A DNA stretch of 64,000 nt from Adiantum capillus-veneris (Eukaryota; Streptophyta; Polypodiopsida; Polypodiales; Pteridaceae). Of this stretch, positions 21,480 to 32,169 are shown one piece after another. The stretch covers positions 95,146,112 through 95,210,111 of the forward strand of contig CM043945.1 in assembly GCA_014529385.2 (NCBI GenBank). The letters run 5' to 3'. Position numbers and translations under genes: made by a program. Position 1 is the first letter of the stretch, and each line of letters starts with the position of its first letter. The notes below the pieces were generated by a model. That model made no database searches. It had not been told where the DNA came from and saw nothing but the letters and a program-made list of their open reading frames with translations.

Positions 21480-21588
21480 CAACAGTTAGGATTAGGGTTT
21501 CTGCAAAATTAGGGTTTATGGCAGAAATTAGGGTTTGCAAGAATTTTAGGGTTTCTGATGTCGGTAGCCACGTCATCACTTTGTGACA
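21480..21588 (-). repeat. Copy A 5' LTR, upstream portion
   Basis: Minus strand starts TGTCACAAAGTGATGACGTG at 21588, as the copy C LTR does, and continues with AGGGTTT-rich sequence. It is the other side of the LTR broken by element B. Confidence 0.9.
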
Positions 21589-22078
21589 GAGCGGTCTTAA
21601 TGCACGAAGGCCATGTCATTGCCTATGAAAGCCGATTGTTTTCAAGGCCGGAATTGACAGCATAGATTTATGAGAAAGAGCTTTTGGCAGTTATCCATGC
21701 TCTTACTCAGTGACGACATTACCTACTCGGAGCCGATTTTACGTCTTCACTGATCATCAGAGTTTACGCTACTTCTTGTCACAGAAGCAACTTTCAGAAA
21801 AGTAGATGCAGTGGCCTAACATCTTGTCACAGTTTCACTTCCACATTGTCCATGTACAGGGACAGAAGAACTTGGTGGCAGATGCTTTGTCCCAGAAGCC
21901 ATTAGTCTTGGCTATTTCCACGATTCACCATAGAAGCTTCGAGGACATGGTCGATCAGTACGCCACAGATCCAAATTTTTCTGATGTATTCACTCGAATA
22001 CAAAATGGGGAGGTAGTAGCGAGATAATCTATACGGGATGGCTACTTGATGAAGAAAACGATGTTGTGCGTTACACAA
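21589..22078 (+). pseudogene. Gypsy-1 copy D: RNase H to integrase fragment
   Basis: Plus-strand relative of copies A and [18 protein letters not shown]-like start, a broken middle, then [21 protein letters not shown] (21806-22027) and [14 protein letters not shown]. Truncated on the left by the LTR of copy A and on the right by the LTR of element E at 22079. It is the oldest visible layer of the nest; its remaining 5' part should lie left of the window. Confidence 0.85.
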
Positions 22079-23083
22079 TGTCACGTGACACATCCAACCC
22101 TATGTGTCCGTGGACAAGCTACAGCATGACCAAGGTTCAGTTCAGTCAAGTCAATTTAGAATAGCAGGTGATCTGGCACTTTTGTGAGTCTGTTCACAGA
22201 CCGTGCATGTCCAGACACTTAGATTAGATGCATATCCTCCAGTTGCACACAACATGATCATCAGCGTTACCATCACAATCCATCAGGGGAATTTTCCAGT
22301 GCATTAAACCTATTTTCCCTATTTTTGACATTTTTCACTTATTATTTTTAAGTGACTTTTGTTGGAAAGTAGGTAGGGCAATTTTGCTAAGATAATATAT
22401 AAGGAAACCAGAGTTAGCACTTTCTGGCAGAAGAGGCAGCAGGAGCACCTTGCTCAACAGGCAACTTCCCAACAGAACCCCACAAAGACCTAGCGTTTTG
22501 CAATAGACTGCAACTACCTAGCGTTTTTTGACCAGAGCAGCCAGTGTTTTTCCTTATGCATCATCCTGGCAACAGAACCCCATCAGATCAGCCTAGCCTT
22601 TTGCATTGCAAACCAACGACAGCAGCAGAAGACAAAGATCAGCCCTAGCGTTTTTGCATCAGCATCACACTTCAGGGTTTTGCAGATTCAGCCATTAGCA
22701 TCAGAATTCAGCAGATAAAGATTTGCAGATTTCAGCCATTAGCAGTTTCAGATTTCACGTCTCGTCGTTGTCCTCATCATCGTCGACATCGTCGGCAAGT
22801 CCAAGCATTGTAGAGATTTGTGCAATCATAAGTAGACCGCTCTCGCCATAGAGAGTGGGGCCCTTGGAGGAGGGTTTTACAACATGTCCAGTGTCGTATT
22901 CTCTTCTCTATCTCTCAGTCTCATTCACCTTCACGCACAGTGTCCATTCACTTTGTTTGTGTCCATTGCACTCTCTATTTAAAGAACGGAAGGCTCTCCC
23001 TTCCCTAAGAACAAGGAACCTTGAGCACAGTTCGGAGCACTCATCTTGAGCAAAGTCCAACATTCACTTCGCTGCACCTTACA
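22079..23083 (+). repeat. Element E 5' LTR
   Basis: Starts TGTCACGTGACAC and ends CACCTTACA just before a primer site. A TATA-like AATATATAAGG lies near 22393. Several copies of CCTAGCGTTTTGC-like units occur at 22490-22660. No second LTR of this family was found to the right, so the element is truncated or its other end is beyond recognition. Confidence 0.75.
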
Positions 23084-23084
23084 T

Positions 23085-23096
23085 TGGTATCAGAGC
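23085..23096 (+). other. Primer binding site of element E (initiator Met-tRNA)
   Basis: TGGTATCAGAGC, one base after the LTR end. Confidence 0.9.
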
Positions 23097-23573
23097 TTTG
23101 GCAGTGTTCTGTATCACTCAAGGAAGAACCATAAGAATCACAAGACTTTTTTTTGTTTTTTTTTTTTTGGCTTGTTGCAGTCGCACGTAACCCAAGTCCT
23201 CTTGGGCGTGTCGATTCCTAATTGTGTTTTTGAAGAGTGACAAGAAATCCAAGAAAGAAGGGCTTGTACAACCTCCCCTTGTGCCTCTTTTCACTCATTG
23301 AAGACCGTGCACTTAGCGGCCGGCCAATCGACGTAAGGTGGGAAAAAGCAACCCTGGTGTGAGCGCAAGGCCGCCAAGGGGTGTGCCCGCGGAAAAGAGC
23401 AGAACTTGGGTGAAGAAAAGACCCTTCTCTAACACAGATTGCAAGCTAAAGAAGAACCTCAAAACCAGCAAGAACCTCAAGAACTCAAGAACCCCAAGAA
23501 CCAAGACCCCCAAGAACCCCAGTTCCTAGTGAACTTAAGAACCCAAGACCACAAGAACCCAAGACTTTAGTGG

Positions 23574-24266
23574 ATGGTCATCACTCGAAACGGAATGGAT
23601 ACTTCGCTTGGAGGTGATAAGCATGAGAGAGGTGAAGAAGAATTTTCCCCACCGGGACGTTTTTCCCACCCTCCCCCTTCCCCATCTACGCCAAGGATTG
23701 CACTAACTCCTCTGGAGGCTTTCGACAAGATGATGATGGACAGGAAGTTAGAACGAGAAGCAAGAAAAGCAGAAAGACAGGCCGACTTTGAGCGTGAGTG
23801 CGAGCAAGCACGCTTGGCTGCCGCAAAAAGAAAAGCAGAAAGAGAGCGTGAACACGAAGAAAGAATGGCAGCCATAGAGCATGAGCACAACGAAAGGAAA
23901 GCCGTCTTCTTCCGATTCTTTTCTCAAGTGCAGGCACACATGCAAGAGATTCGGGAAAAGGAGACTCTCTCGGTCTCGTCTTCTCCAAAGCATGATACAC
24001 AGGATTTGCATGATGATAAGCATGATGAATTGAATGATAATGATGAGCATGATGATTTGGATGACACTGACAAGTATGATCAAGATGTGATTTCTCGCAG
24101 GCATGATTATTTGCGTGAAGATGCTGTGATTGTTCACAAGGTTGATGTGTTAGTTGATACTTTATCTAGTGAAACTAACCTCATTGCAAAGACGATCAAT
24201 CACGAAGAACCGATCTTGGCTTTTGAGTCGAGGTCCACAGAACCCCCGCAAGAAGATTCGATCTAA
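23574..24266 (+). CDS. Charged coiled-coil, gag-like ORF of element E
   Basis: An intact 230-residue frame 490 bases after the primer site, where gag is expected. Residues about 1-45 are Pro/Gly-rich (PPSPSTPRIALTP); about 46-110 are a long charged helix rich in Arg, Glu, Lys and Ala (KLEREARKAERQADFEREC); about 145-170 are very acidic (DDLDDTDKYDQD); the rest is mixed. There is no zinc knuckle and no protease or RT follows. Its position suggests the gag of a non-autonomous LTR element, but no family match is claimed. The first ATG (MVITRNG) is taken as the start because the upstream region has stops in this frame. Confidence 0.45.
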   Translation: MVITRNGMDTSLGGDKHERGEEEFSPPGRFSHPPPSPSTPRIALTPLEAFDKMMMDRKLEREARKAERQADFERECEQARLAAAKRKAEREREHEERMAAIEHEHNERKAVFFRFFSQVQAHMQEIREKETLSVSSSPKHDTQDLHDDKHDELNDNDEHDDLDDTDKYDQDVISRRHDYLREDAVIVHKVDVLVDTLSSETNLIAKTINHEEPILAFESRSTEPPQEDSI

Positions 24267-25090
24267 CACGAAGAACCGATCTTCGCTCTCGAGCCTAGGT
24301 CCAGCTAACCCTCACAGGAAGTAGTATGTGTACAAATGATTAGTCAGCACGCATTGATTGAGTGTTTCATTCGTGATCGTTTCCTGTATTTTAGTCAGCG
24401 TCTTTATGTGATCCCTTTTCCTAGGCATGGCATATTGTACGTTGAGCACGTTTCACTCATGAATGAGCACGGATGTATGCGGATTATTCATGAAAAGCTG
24501 AAAAGTATGCATTCAAGGAATCACATTCGATGTCTCTTCGTTGGCACGACACAGTTGTAGAAAGAGCACAAGAAAGTATGAGCACCAAGCATGGGCATTT
24601 CAATTGTGTTTTGCCACAATTGATTGATTTAGGTCAGCAGAGAAAGATTCGATCTTATTGTTTGCATGTGTGTGGTGAACGGTTTGGCACTCCGTCTCTT
24701 TGTTCATCTACATTGCATGCACAGTCTTTGAGGAAGACAAGATTTTTTCCAGTCACTTTACATGGAATAGGTATGTTCATGTTTTTGTGTTGGAAGTGGT
24801 TTCAAGAATTTTCAGCCATGGAGATTCTTGAAGAAGGTGGACCTACGTCCATAGACAAAGTTGAAGCATTGAAGGAGACTCAGAAGACTTTGTGTCGCTT
24901 TCGGCGCGGCCCAAAGAAGCAAGCGTTGCAGACCTTTATGAAGTGCGAAAATGAGCTTGCAGGGGTGTGACTCAAAACCATGTTTAATATCTGGCAACGT
25001 ATTCAATGTGCCCCGTCGCTAGCCAAGATCCATCAACAAGAAAAATGGATCCACTCCTTTTCCCTCAATAGGTAAGGTGAGAACCTGGGA
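24267..25090 (+). other. Element E downstream region, unassigned
   Basis: Begins with an imperfect repeat of the end of the ORF (ACGAAGAACCGATCTT near 24200 and 24268). Two further frames (24336-24560 and 24530-24970) are open but show no recognisable domain. The right boundary of element E was not found. Confidence 0.35.
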
Positions 25091-26791
25091 ACTGTGACAG
25101 CCAACAAACCGCATCCAAAGACACAAAGCCTGTGCAAACATCCACCTAACAAAGTAAGGCACAAACTACATCCCAGACCAAATGCACTAGCAAATCCCAA
25201 AGGCAGGGGCTAATAGTCTCATCTACATGTACATTGCAAATAGGTCCAATCATGGCCAAACATTGCCAGCCAATGTCCCCACTGGCAAACCAGCATGAAC
25301 CATCAACCACAGAAAGTAGAGTATATGGCTGGTCCACAAAGCCCTGAGGAAGGACCAAAATCTGTACATGAATGCATGAGATGGGTCTGCATCCAACCAA
25401 CACTCCAACCGTGCAGGCAGACAGTGCAAACTTTTCTGCCACAATAGATATGCTGACCAATGCTACAAGAGTACCCATAGAAAGAGATTGTCTACTGGTT
25501 ATCCGCAGTAGACTCTCCACTGCTTATCCGCAGTGCTGGCCCTCAACTGCTTCAGCTCAGGGCCAGCACCACTTCCCAAGGTCCCACGATAACTGTGGAA
25601 GGTCTGCTCTCCCAGATCTGAAACCACCATGAGTGGACATCATTGAATGAGAATACGGGGCCACAATGCGGTATTTGCCAGATGAGCCTACCACAGGAAT
25701 AGGGCCCCAACCAGCCAAAGAGCAGGAGTCCTAGAGCAGGATGGTAACCACTCCAACCTTGCATGAGTACCTTCTGTCACTGAATGAGAATCCAATGCAA
25801 ACACTATGCAACCAAGGTGAGCACCAATGGGAGTATGGGAATAATATTGGCATCAAGCATACCCCACCATCCATAGCGAGTAGGGAGATCGGTAGTGCCC
25901 TTTATCACCTAACGTGCAGAAGGGGGAATCACATCGTCAATTTCTGCAATCTAAGTATGTATCATCCCTATATGCAAACGGAACTCATCAACGATGAACT
26001 CTGCATTTAAACAGCGATGCCGTGACCACTCAGCAAGGGATGCTGTAAGCTCTCTGTCCCAGCAAACTACATCAATATGAATCCGCTCCCCCGACTGCCA
26101 CCCCTTAAGAAACCTGAATAAAGGCGTTTCACATCAATGGCTGACGCGCAAACTCCTCTAAGGTTCGAGGCATGTGTCGAATAAAGCCTTTCCTCATTTT
26201 CACCCAAATCCACCACAAACAATGAATAAAGGATGAGCAATGAGAAAACAACAATGGAGCATCTGCAAACATGTAAGAGCCATGTACAACAAAGAGTGCT
26301 TATTTACAATTTTAAGCTCGAAACACTTCTGCAAAATGTAAGGCGACAATACAAAGAAAATGAGGGTTTAAGATGCGCACCCCCCCCCCCCACCCCCCCG
26401 CGGCCTAGCCGAAGAAATGTATTTCTGCTTGCACTAAAAGAAAACTACAACATAAGAGGAAACCTTCCAACATATATACAAGAGAGAAATTCAGCCCATC
26501 TTGGAGAAGTATTTTCTTGTCCCTGTCGGGTTTTTTTTTCTTGTTTGTGGTCTTTGTTGGCACTGCCTGCTTGCAGGAAGTGATACAGGCGTGGTGCCTA
26601 TGAAATGTTGCCCACATTTTTAAGGCTTTTGGAAGCTATTTTAAGATGTTGCTTTTCAGCGTTCCTTTTAGTGATGCTTGATGCTTGTAATAAAAATAGC
26701 GCTGGTGTAAATAAAGCTTTGCGATAGCAGTTGCGCAAGGAAACGAGAGCAAGAAGGACTTGCAAAAGATGAGGCTCTCTAAAGCAGTCAA

Positions 26792-26792
<1 letters not shown>
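25091..26792. other. Anonymous DNA
   Basis: Short ORFs on both strands have no recognisable domains. A run of C with few interruptions lies at 26381-26399. Nothing else supported. Confidence 0.5.

Positions 26793-26829
<37 letters not shown>
26793..26829. repeat. TC microsatellite (left flank of truncated LINE copy)
   Basis: A pure CT run directly before a short LINE 3' end; the matching run on the other side is at 37589-37639, now separated by copy G. Confidence 0.9.
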
Positions 26830-26834
<5 letters not shown>

Positions 26835-26851
26835 TGTATCAGATCCACCAC
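26830..26851 (+). mobile_element. Truncated LINE 3' end, left piece
   Basis: GACTTTGTATCAG resembles CTTTTGTATCAG in the 3' region of the full LINE (31725-31737). The piece continues after copy G at 37521; the last five bases ACCAC are the target duplication of copy G. Confidence 0.65.
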
Positions 26852-27148
26852 TGTAACAGACTTGGACACTCCAAGTCAAGAATCTACCGCGACAGCACGA
26901 CACTGGCCCGACGGAGTTCCGTGCCTAGAGATATTGGCCCCAAATACTGGCACCCCTTTCGGTATTTCTTTTTGTATTAATCTGAGTTCAAAGTACAAGA
27001 GTGCGGGCAGGCGCTCACACTCAGACTCTGCATCCAGATGCTCTGAGTTGTGAGGCCCTGCCTACTTATTTAAAGAATACAAGGGTTGCCAAAAGCAGAG
27101 CCCCTAAAAGCTGAAAATCAAAAGCCTTCTAAAAGCATCAAGGCTCTC
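26852..27148 (-). repeat. Copy G 3' LTR, part right of the LINE in element sense
   Basis: Starts (plus strand) TGTAACAGACTTGG, carries the shared GGCGCC-type motif (26937-26970, here with GGCACC), and stops at CAAGGCTCTC where the 5' LTR continues with a long CT run. Confidence 0.9.
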
Positions 27149-28002
27149 ATGAGGAAATTCAGATCGGGAAAACGGAATTACGAAACCTAATCAAGGCCGA
27201 ACTAAATGTAACAGAATGCGTTATGCAAAAGAAACTCGATGAGGCAGTAGCAAGTTTTGAAGCATGGAGAATAAATATGGAAAAGCACATGGGGGAAAAA
27301 GATGCAATAATCGAGGAACTAAAAGGAGAACTTGCGGCTTGCAAATCTGCAACTAAGGAGAAGGGAGACGACCAACCTTCGGTGTTGAAGGAGCTTGAGG
27401 ACATGAAGGATCAGATGAAAGCTCTACGGGAAGGAGATGAACAGAAATCGAGAACGGCATCTTCATGGGCGGAACGTCTTGTTAAGACACAAGAAAAGGT
27501 TGATGAAGCAGAGAAATGGATTGAGGATGCGAAGAAAGGGAAGGCCCAGATGCCTGAGACCACACCTACCTCCACCATTATTAATATGACCATTGAGGAA
27601 GAGCAGAAAAGGAAGAATCGGGCTCTGCATGTGCGGGTCACAGGAGTCAAAGACAAAGAGAATGTAGATGAAGAAGTGAGGGAACTGCTACAACGCATGG
27701 GCATCACAGAGCCTACTCACACAAGTGCATGGAGAGTGGGCAAGAAAGGAATCGACGAGAAGGGAAACGTAAAGGATAGGGCACTTATTCTCCGCTTTCC
27801 GAATATAGAAATAAGGAAAGAATTTCTAAAGAAGAGGCCAACTCTTAAGAAAACCGGTATTTTCTTGGGAGATGACCTTACATTCACACAAGTGGCACAC
27901 ATGCAAGAGTTGATGCCAGAGATCAAGGCAGCAAGAGAAAAGGGGAAAATCGCCTTTTATAGAGGAGGGAAAGTAGTGGTTCTAGAAAAGCGCTCATCAT
28001 GA
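27149..28002 (+). pseudogene. LINE ORF1, RNA-binding protein (5'-truncated)
   Basis: About 284 residues open from the junction; the first ATG in frame is at 27223. The N-terminal two fifths are predicted coiled coil (KKLDEAVASFEAWRINMEKH, then further Glu/Lys-rich heptads), followed by RALHVRVTGVKD, an RRM-like strand, and a C-terminal domain with RALILRFPNIEIRKEFLKKR and IFLGDDLTFTQVAHMQEL. This order, coiled coil then RRM then CTD, is that of L1 ORF1p, which binds LINE RNA and forms trimers. Ends at TGA 28000-28002 in the same frame as the endonuclease. Confidence 0.85.
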
Positions 28003-29043
28003 CGGTGCGAGACCTATGGGGCGACGCTCCGGATAGTGGCGTGGAATTGTAATGGATCATATAGGCTAGATGTAGGTGCCTTTGAAGACAGCTTTAGGGA
28101 CAGAGACATAGTTTTCTACTCAGAGACACACCAGATACTGGGACAGCTTATGCCACATGTAAAGGGGTATTTATGGGAAACAATTGGTCAACCAGACAAG
28201 AGATCTCTGCGAGGTAGCCGGGGTTCAGGAGGAGTAGCGGTCTTATTTAAAGAGGAGCTGAAACCACTACTACAGATTATCAGGAAAGATGAACAAGCAA
28301 GGTATATGTGGGTGATAATGAGAGCCGAGACAGGTAGATTTCTATATATCGCTATATGCTACTTCCCTCCAAGTACATCAGTCTACTCCTCACCTAAAGG
28401 ACGGTCCCCTTTCTCCATACTGAATAATGACATATGGGAGCTCTCTAGAGATGGAGACATCGTTCTCTTAGGAGACTTTAATGCCAGAACGGCCAACTCT
28501 CAAGCAGTATTCTATGATACTTCTGAGGAAATGCTCAGAGAAGTGGATTTATCACAGGAGGGGCTTACTAGAATCTCACAGGATAAAGAACACACTGAAT
28601 ATGGGAGACATCTCATGGAAATGGCAACTACACATGGTTTGGCCATACTTAATGGTCTAGAGAATTTCCCTTTATATGGGGGATTCACATGCTTCCCGCA
28701 CAGGCATGGGGCCAGTACAGTGGATTATGTCATGACTTCACCAAGCTTTATTTCTAGTATCGAGGACTTTAAGGTGGGACCTAGACCGGTTGGGATTGCA
28801 GTGGATCATGCTCTCTTGACCTTATCAATCTCCTTCCAATACAATGCCTCTCAAGTACAAAGGAAGAAGACACACACAAGATATACTTTCACGCCAGAGA
28901 CTGATTCAGTCTATGTGGAAAAGATCTATAATAGGATGTGGGCAGCCGAGCCTGTATATACTATAGAGGAGATTACTTCTCAGCTAACAGAGATACTACA
29001 TGGAGCAGCACAAGAGGCATACCCACATACTCAGCCTGATTAG
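28003..29043 (+). pseudogene. LINE ORF2, AP-like endonuclease domain
   Basis: Reads VAWNCNGSYR (the N-x-N/G start of APE-like nucleases), YSETHQILG (catalytic Glu), SGGVAVLF, LLGDFNART (catalytic D-x-N), YGGFTCFPHRHGASTVDYVM (S-x-x-D-Y/D) and VDHALLTL (catalytic D-H). All motif residues expected for metal-dependent target nicking are present. No in-frame ATG precedes the first motif; the frame is continuous with ORF1 except for the TGA at 28000. Ends at TAG 29041-29043. Confidence 0.9.
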
Positions 29044-30657
29044 AAGAGAGGATCTGGGAACATGCCTCAAAACAGTTGGTACGACGAGGAATGCAGAGAG
29101 ACGAGAATCCAGGTCCAGAAAGAGCTTACACTTGGGATTATCACATATAAGCAGTCTCGGATTGCTCTTCGGCGTATAGTACGTCGCAAGAAAACGGCAT
29201 TTTTAGCCAAACTGGAGAAGGATTTATATCAGCTCTTCTTGAGTAAGGACTCACATGAGGCCTAGCGTTTATTCCACGAGCACTCATCGCCTCCGACAAT
29301 TACTTCTCCTGAGATTTGGGGTCAATATGTAACATCATTAAATACGGTATCTGGACAGCCTCCATTACCAGATCCGCTCAAGCCATGCCCTGCTACTAGT
29401 ACTTTCTTTACTACGGAAATGGTGGAAAAAGCCATGGATAAGATGAAGACAAGAAGAGCATATGATCATGAGGGTTTAGTAGCAGAACATCTGATCCATG
29501 CAAGGGATCTACTTTCAGAAGTCCTTGCTCGTCTGTTTAATCGGGTCATGTGTGAAGGATTACCTGAATCTTGGAAATTATCTACTATCGTACCTATTTT
29601 CAAGTCAGGGGATCCTATGATACCCGGGAACTACCGTACCATTATGGTGGGTCACACATAGACCCGACTGTACGCATCCATTCTGGAACAAAAATTGAGT
29701 AGATGGGCAGAGAATGAGGGCATAAGGGCAACAGGACAAGCTGGATTCGGGAGGGGTTTTAGATCATATTCTTATGCTCAGAGCCATTATTGAGGAAGGA
29801 AGAGCAAGCGGGAGAAGGATGTATTGTTGCTTTGTGGATTTTCGGAAAGCTTTTGATACAGTACCAAGGGCCAGATTGATGCGCAGAATGCAAGAGTTAG
29901 GGGTCCCCAAAGAGATTATCTAGGGCATCATGGCCTTATATGGGTCAGTAACTGGGTATGTACATACTCCAGAAGGGGATTCCGACATTGTTCATTCCAC
30001 CGTTGGAGTAAAGCAGGGATGCCCACTGTCCCCTACTTTATTTGGTATGTATATAGATGAGGTATCAGATTACATTGATAGAGAGGGTGACAGAGGTGCT
30101 CAACTTGCCGGGTCATGGATCCCTTTGTTGTTGTATGCAGATGATATTGTATTGATAGCAGAATCACCAAATGGAATACAGAGGCAGTTAGATGCATTAC
30201 ATAATTCGCGGAGGACAGCGGACTGTCGGTAAATTTGGGTAAAACCAAAGTTATGGTGTTTAACACCACACCGCAGTGGGTTAGGAGATCGGCACCTACA
30301 TTTGCATATGGCCAGGATACAGCAGAGTACACAGATGCATACACATACCTTGGTGTGGTATTTACAGGACCGAAGTTTACTCTTAAGAAAGCAGCGGATG
30401 CTAGATTGTCCAGAGCCTATGCGGCCTTGGGAGGGTTGGAGAGAATGTGTTCACAAGTGCAGTTTCAAGAACCACGAACAAAACTTTGGCTCTTTGATAC
30501 TGTGGTGGCTTCGGCTATGCTTTATGGGGTCCAGATTTGGGGACCATCTGTGGATCAGGATAATTGGAAGTCAATGGAGAGACCTTTGGTATCTATGATT
30601 TCCCAAATGATTAGAGCCAAGGCCTCCGTACCACACGCGATTCTCGAGCAGAACTAG
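29044..30657 (+). pseudogene. LINE ORF2, reverse transcriptase domain
   Basis: Block order typical of LINE RT: TIVPIFKSGD and NYRTI (fingers), then after a frameshift FVDFRKAFDTVPR (first catalytic Asp), GVKQGCPLSPTLFGMYIDEV, and YADDIVLIAES (catalytic DD at about 30138-30146), followed by VMVFNTTPQW and YLGVVFTG. Stops at 29041, 29263 and 29659 and frameshifts near 29760 and 30215 make it a pseudogene. The active-site YADD is intact. Confidence 0.92.
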
Positions 30658-31640
30658 CTGCCCCTCCAATAGAAATTGAAGCTCTTACCAGATCAGTGTC
30701 CTTTATACATGGTTTATGGGATACAAATAATTGTCGATATACTAGATTGGCCCTCGAATCCTCTAGACAATTAGCAATGAAAGGAGACACATCATGCTGG
30801 TATGCGCAACTGTCCTCGTGGTTTCAGAGACACAGGTTCAGTATGGAAAGATTACCCCCCTTCCAATACTCTCTTGAGGCTCCATCACTGGCAATCACAC
30901 GAACGGAGATTAATAAAATCATCCGCCAGGATCTTATACAGTTGGACACTAAGAGGACATGGATAGACCCTACACAAGAATTGGGCATGAAGATGGCCGA
31001 CTACAAAGAAAACTTCCCACTGCTATCTGAAGATGGTTTTGTGATTCGCCCGAGCTACATGGATACCCACATGTCTCATGGTTTGAGATGTGCTATTGGT
31101 CAGATTCGTACGACGTACATCCTCACACCAGCTGGAAATTGAATTTGGCAGATTTAGGGGAATCCCACCTGAGAGCAGAATTTGCAAGTTATGCGGAATG
31201 GAGCCGGAGACAGAATGACACTACATATGTCATTGCACCGTATACTATGAGATACGTGGGCGTTTCCATTGCCTATTTAAAGAAGGCTTTGGACCTCTAG
31301 ATAGAGTCATGCAATACCAAGATCAAAGGTGCTTAGGCCTATACCTACTGGAACTACATCGGCACAGGGATAATCTAATGAGAAGACAAAGAGCACTACA
31401 GCCTCAGAGGCAGATCACAGATTTCTTTGGATCAAGAGAAGCAGGAATGGAAGGAGAAGCAAGAGGCCAACAGCGAGCACAAAGGAGTACCCACATTCAT
31501 ACCAAAGGCACCCTCATTGACAGGGCGATTGAGCTTAGAAAATCGAGACGACCACGACCAAGATGCAGAAGAACACTTCACCGGAGGAGACTACAACAAA
31601 GGATTAGAAGCATTCTAGCCAGACACCCAGAATGCTCCTA
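30658..31640 (+). pseudogene. LINE ORF2, C-terminal region with cysteine-rich motif
   Basis: Open in pieces (30696-31142 and 31088-31640 in other frames). RICKLCGMEPETE, then a stop, then HYICHC gives a C-x2-C...H-x3-C-like motif, as seen near the C-terminus of many L1-type ORF2 proteins. Followed by an Arg/Gln-rich tail. Breaks near 30655 and 31140. Confidence 0.75.
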
Positions 31641-31794
31641 AAAAGTTTATCTAATACTTTGTATTTAGTTTTTCGCATTTATTTTCACACTTTCACACTT
31701 TTCAGACATTGTAACACATTCACCACTTTTGTATCAGTTTGGTCTCATAGGTCACTCTGGCCTTTTGAAGACGTTAATATAACATTTCATTTCA

Positions 31795-31800
<6 letters not shown>
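31641..31800 (+). other. LINE 3' untranslated region and tail
   Basis: Contains GGTCTCATAGGTCACTCTGG and CCTTTTGAAGACGTTAATAT, both of which recur in the truncated copy at 37521-37588. Ends in about three TTTCA units rather than poly(A). Confidence 0.8.
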
Positions 31801-31880
<80 letters not shown>

Positions 31881-32154
31881 GCCTTTATAAAAATAAAGCA
31901 AAGGAATTCTCTCTTTCTCAACTTGCGTAGAAAAAGCAAGTCCAGCAACGCAGCCAGAAAAGCAGCCAATTCCGTACGCTTTTCTACCACGTCAGCAGGG
32001 CTGTATAGATTTCCGTGAATGGCGCCGCAAATTGCGGAGGCTGCCACGTAGCATTTTCTCTGCCCGCGGGACTGTTTTCAGCAATACAGTCACCATCTCA
32101 GCCCACCACAAAGGTGTGTGTGTGCAATGGGCAACCACATCATCATTTGTGACA
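31801..32154 (-). repeat. Copy G 3' LTR remainder, beginning with a TC microsatellite
   Basis: A pure TC run of about 39 units (31801-31878), then LTR sequence identical in layout to 37244-37520, ending at TTTGTGACA. Confidence 0.9.
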
Positions 32155-32169
32155 TACCCCCCTCTTGAA
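32155..32169 (-). other. Polypurine tract of copy G
   Basis: Minus strand TTCAAGAGGGGGGTA immediately before the LTR start. Confidence 0.9.

Larger units (their letters stand above)
1..21588 (-). mobile_element. Ty3/gypsy element, family Gypsy-1, copy A (3' end beyond window)
   Basis: Reading on the minus strand from 21588 towards 1: LTR start (TGTCACAAAG), LTR end (TGTTACA at 5874-5880), primer site, gag, protease remnant, reverse transcriptase, RNase H and integrase. The order PR-RT-RH-IN is that of Ty3/gypsy. The copy is interrupted by three later insertions: a solo LTR in gag (2864-4557), a MITE in the LTR (6083-6227), and element B in the LTR (6524-21474). The flank at 21589 continues as a plus-strand Gypsy-1 RNase H, so A landed in an older relative. 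The coding parts are broken by many stops and frameshifts. The other flank and target duplication are outside the window. Confidence 0.9.
27149..31800 (+). mobile_element. LINE (L1/Tx1-like non-LTR retrotransposon), 5'-truncated, in a TC repeat
   Basis: About 4.65 kb with ORF1, APE-type endonuclease, reverse transcriptase and a C-terminal cysteine motif in order. ORF1 is open through the left junction without a start codon, so the 5' end is missing, as is usual for LINEs. The 3' end has ATTTCATTTCATTTCAT and then runs directly into TC repeats (31801-31878). Comparison with the 5' LTR of copy G shows that the LTR normally has GGCTCTCTCT...ATGCTTTTATAAAA here, so the insertion point is inside the microsatellite. 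Confidence 0.93.

Noticed and set aside
24530-24970. 146-residue ORF after element E gag-like ORF
   Set aside because: No domain, composition unlike the preceding ORF, and no start context; left as unassigned.
25146-25520. 124-residue minus-strand ORF in anonymous DNA
   Set aside because: No recognisable domain; typical of chance ORFs.
27159-27404. Minus-strand ORFs opposite LINE ORF1
   Set aside because: Antisense shadows of a clearly coding strand.
31632-32018. ORF encoding a long Leu/Ser repeat
   Set aside because: Translation of the TC microsatellite; not a gene.
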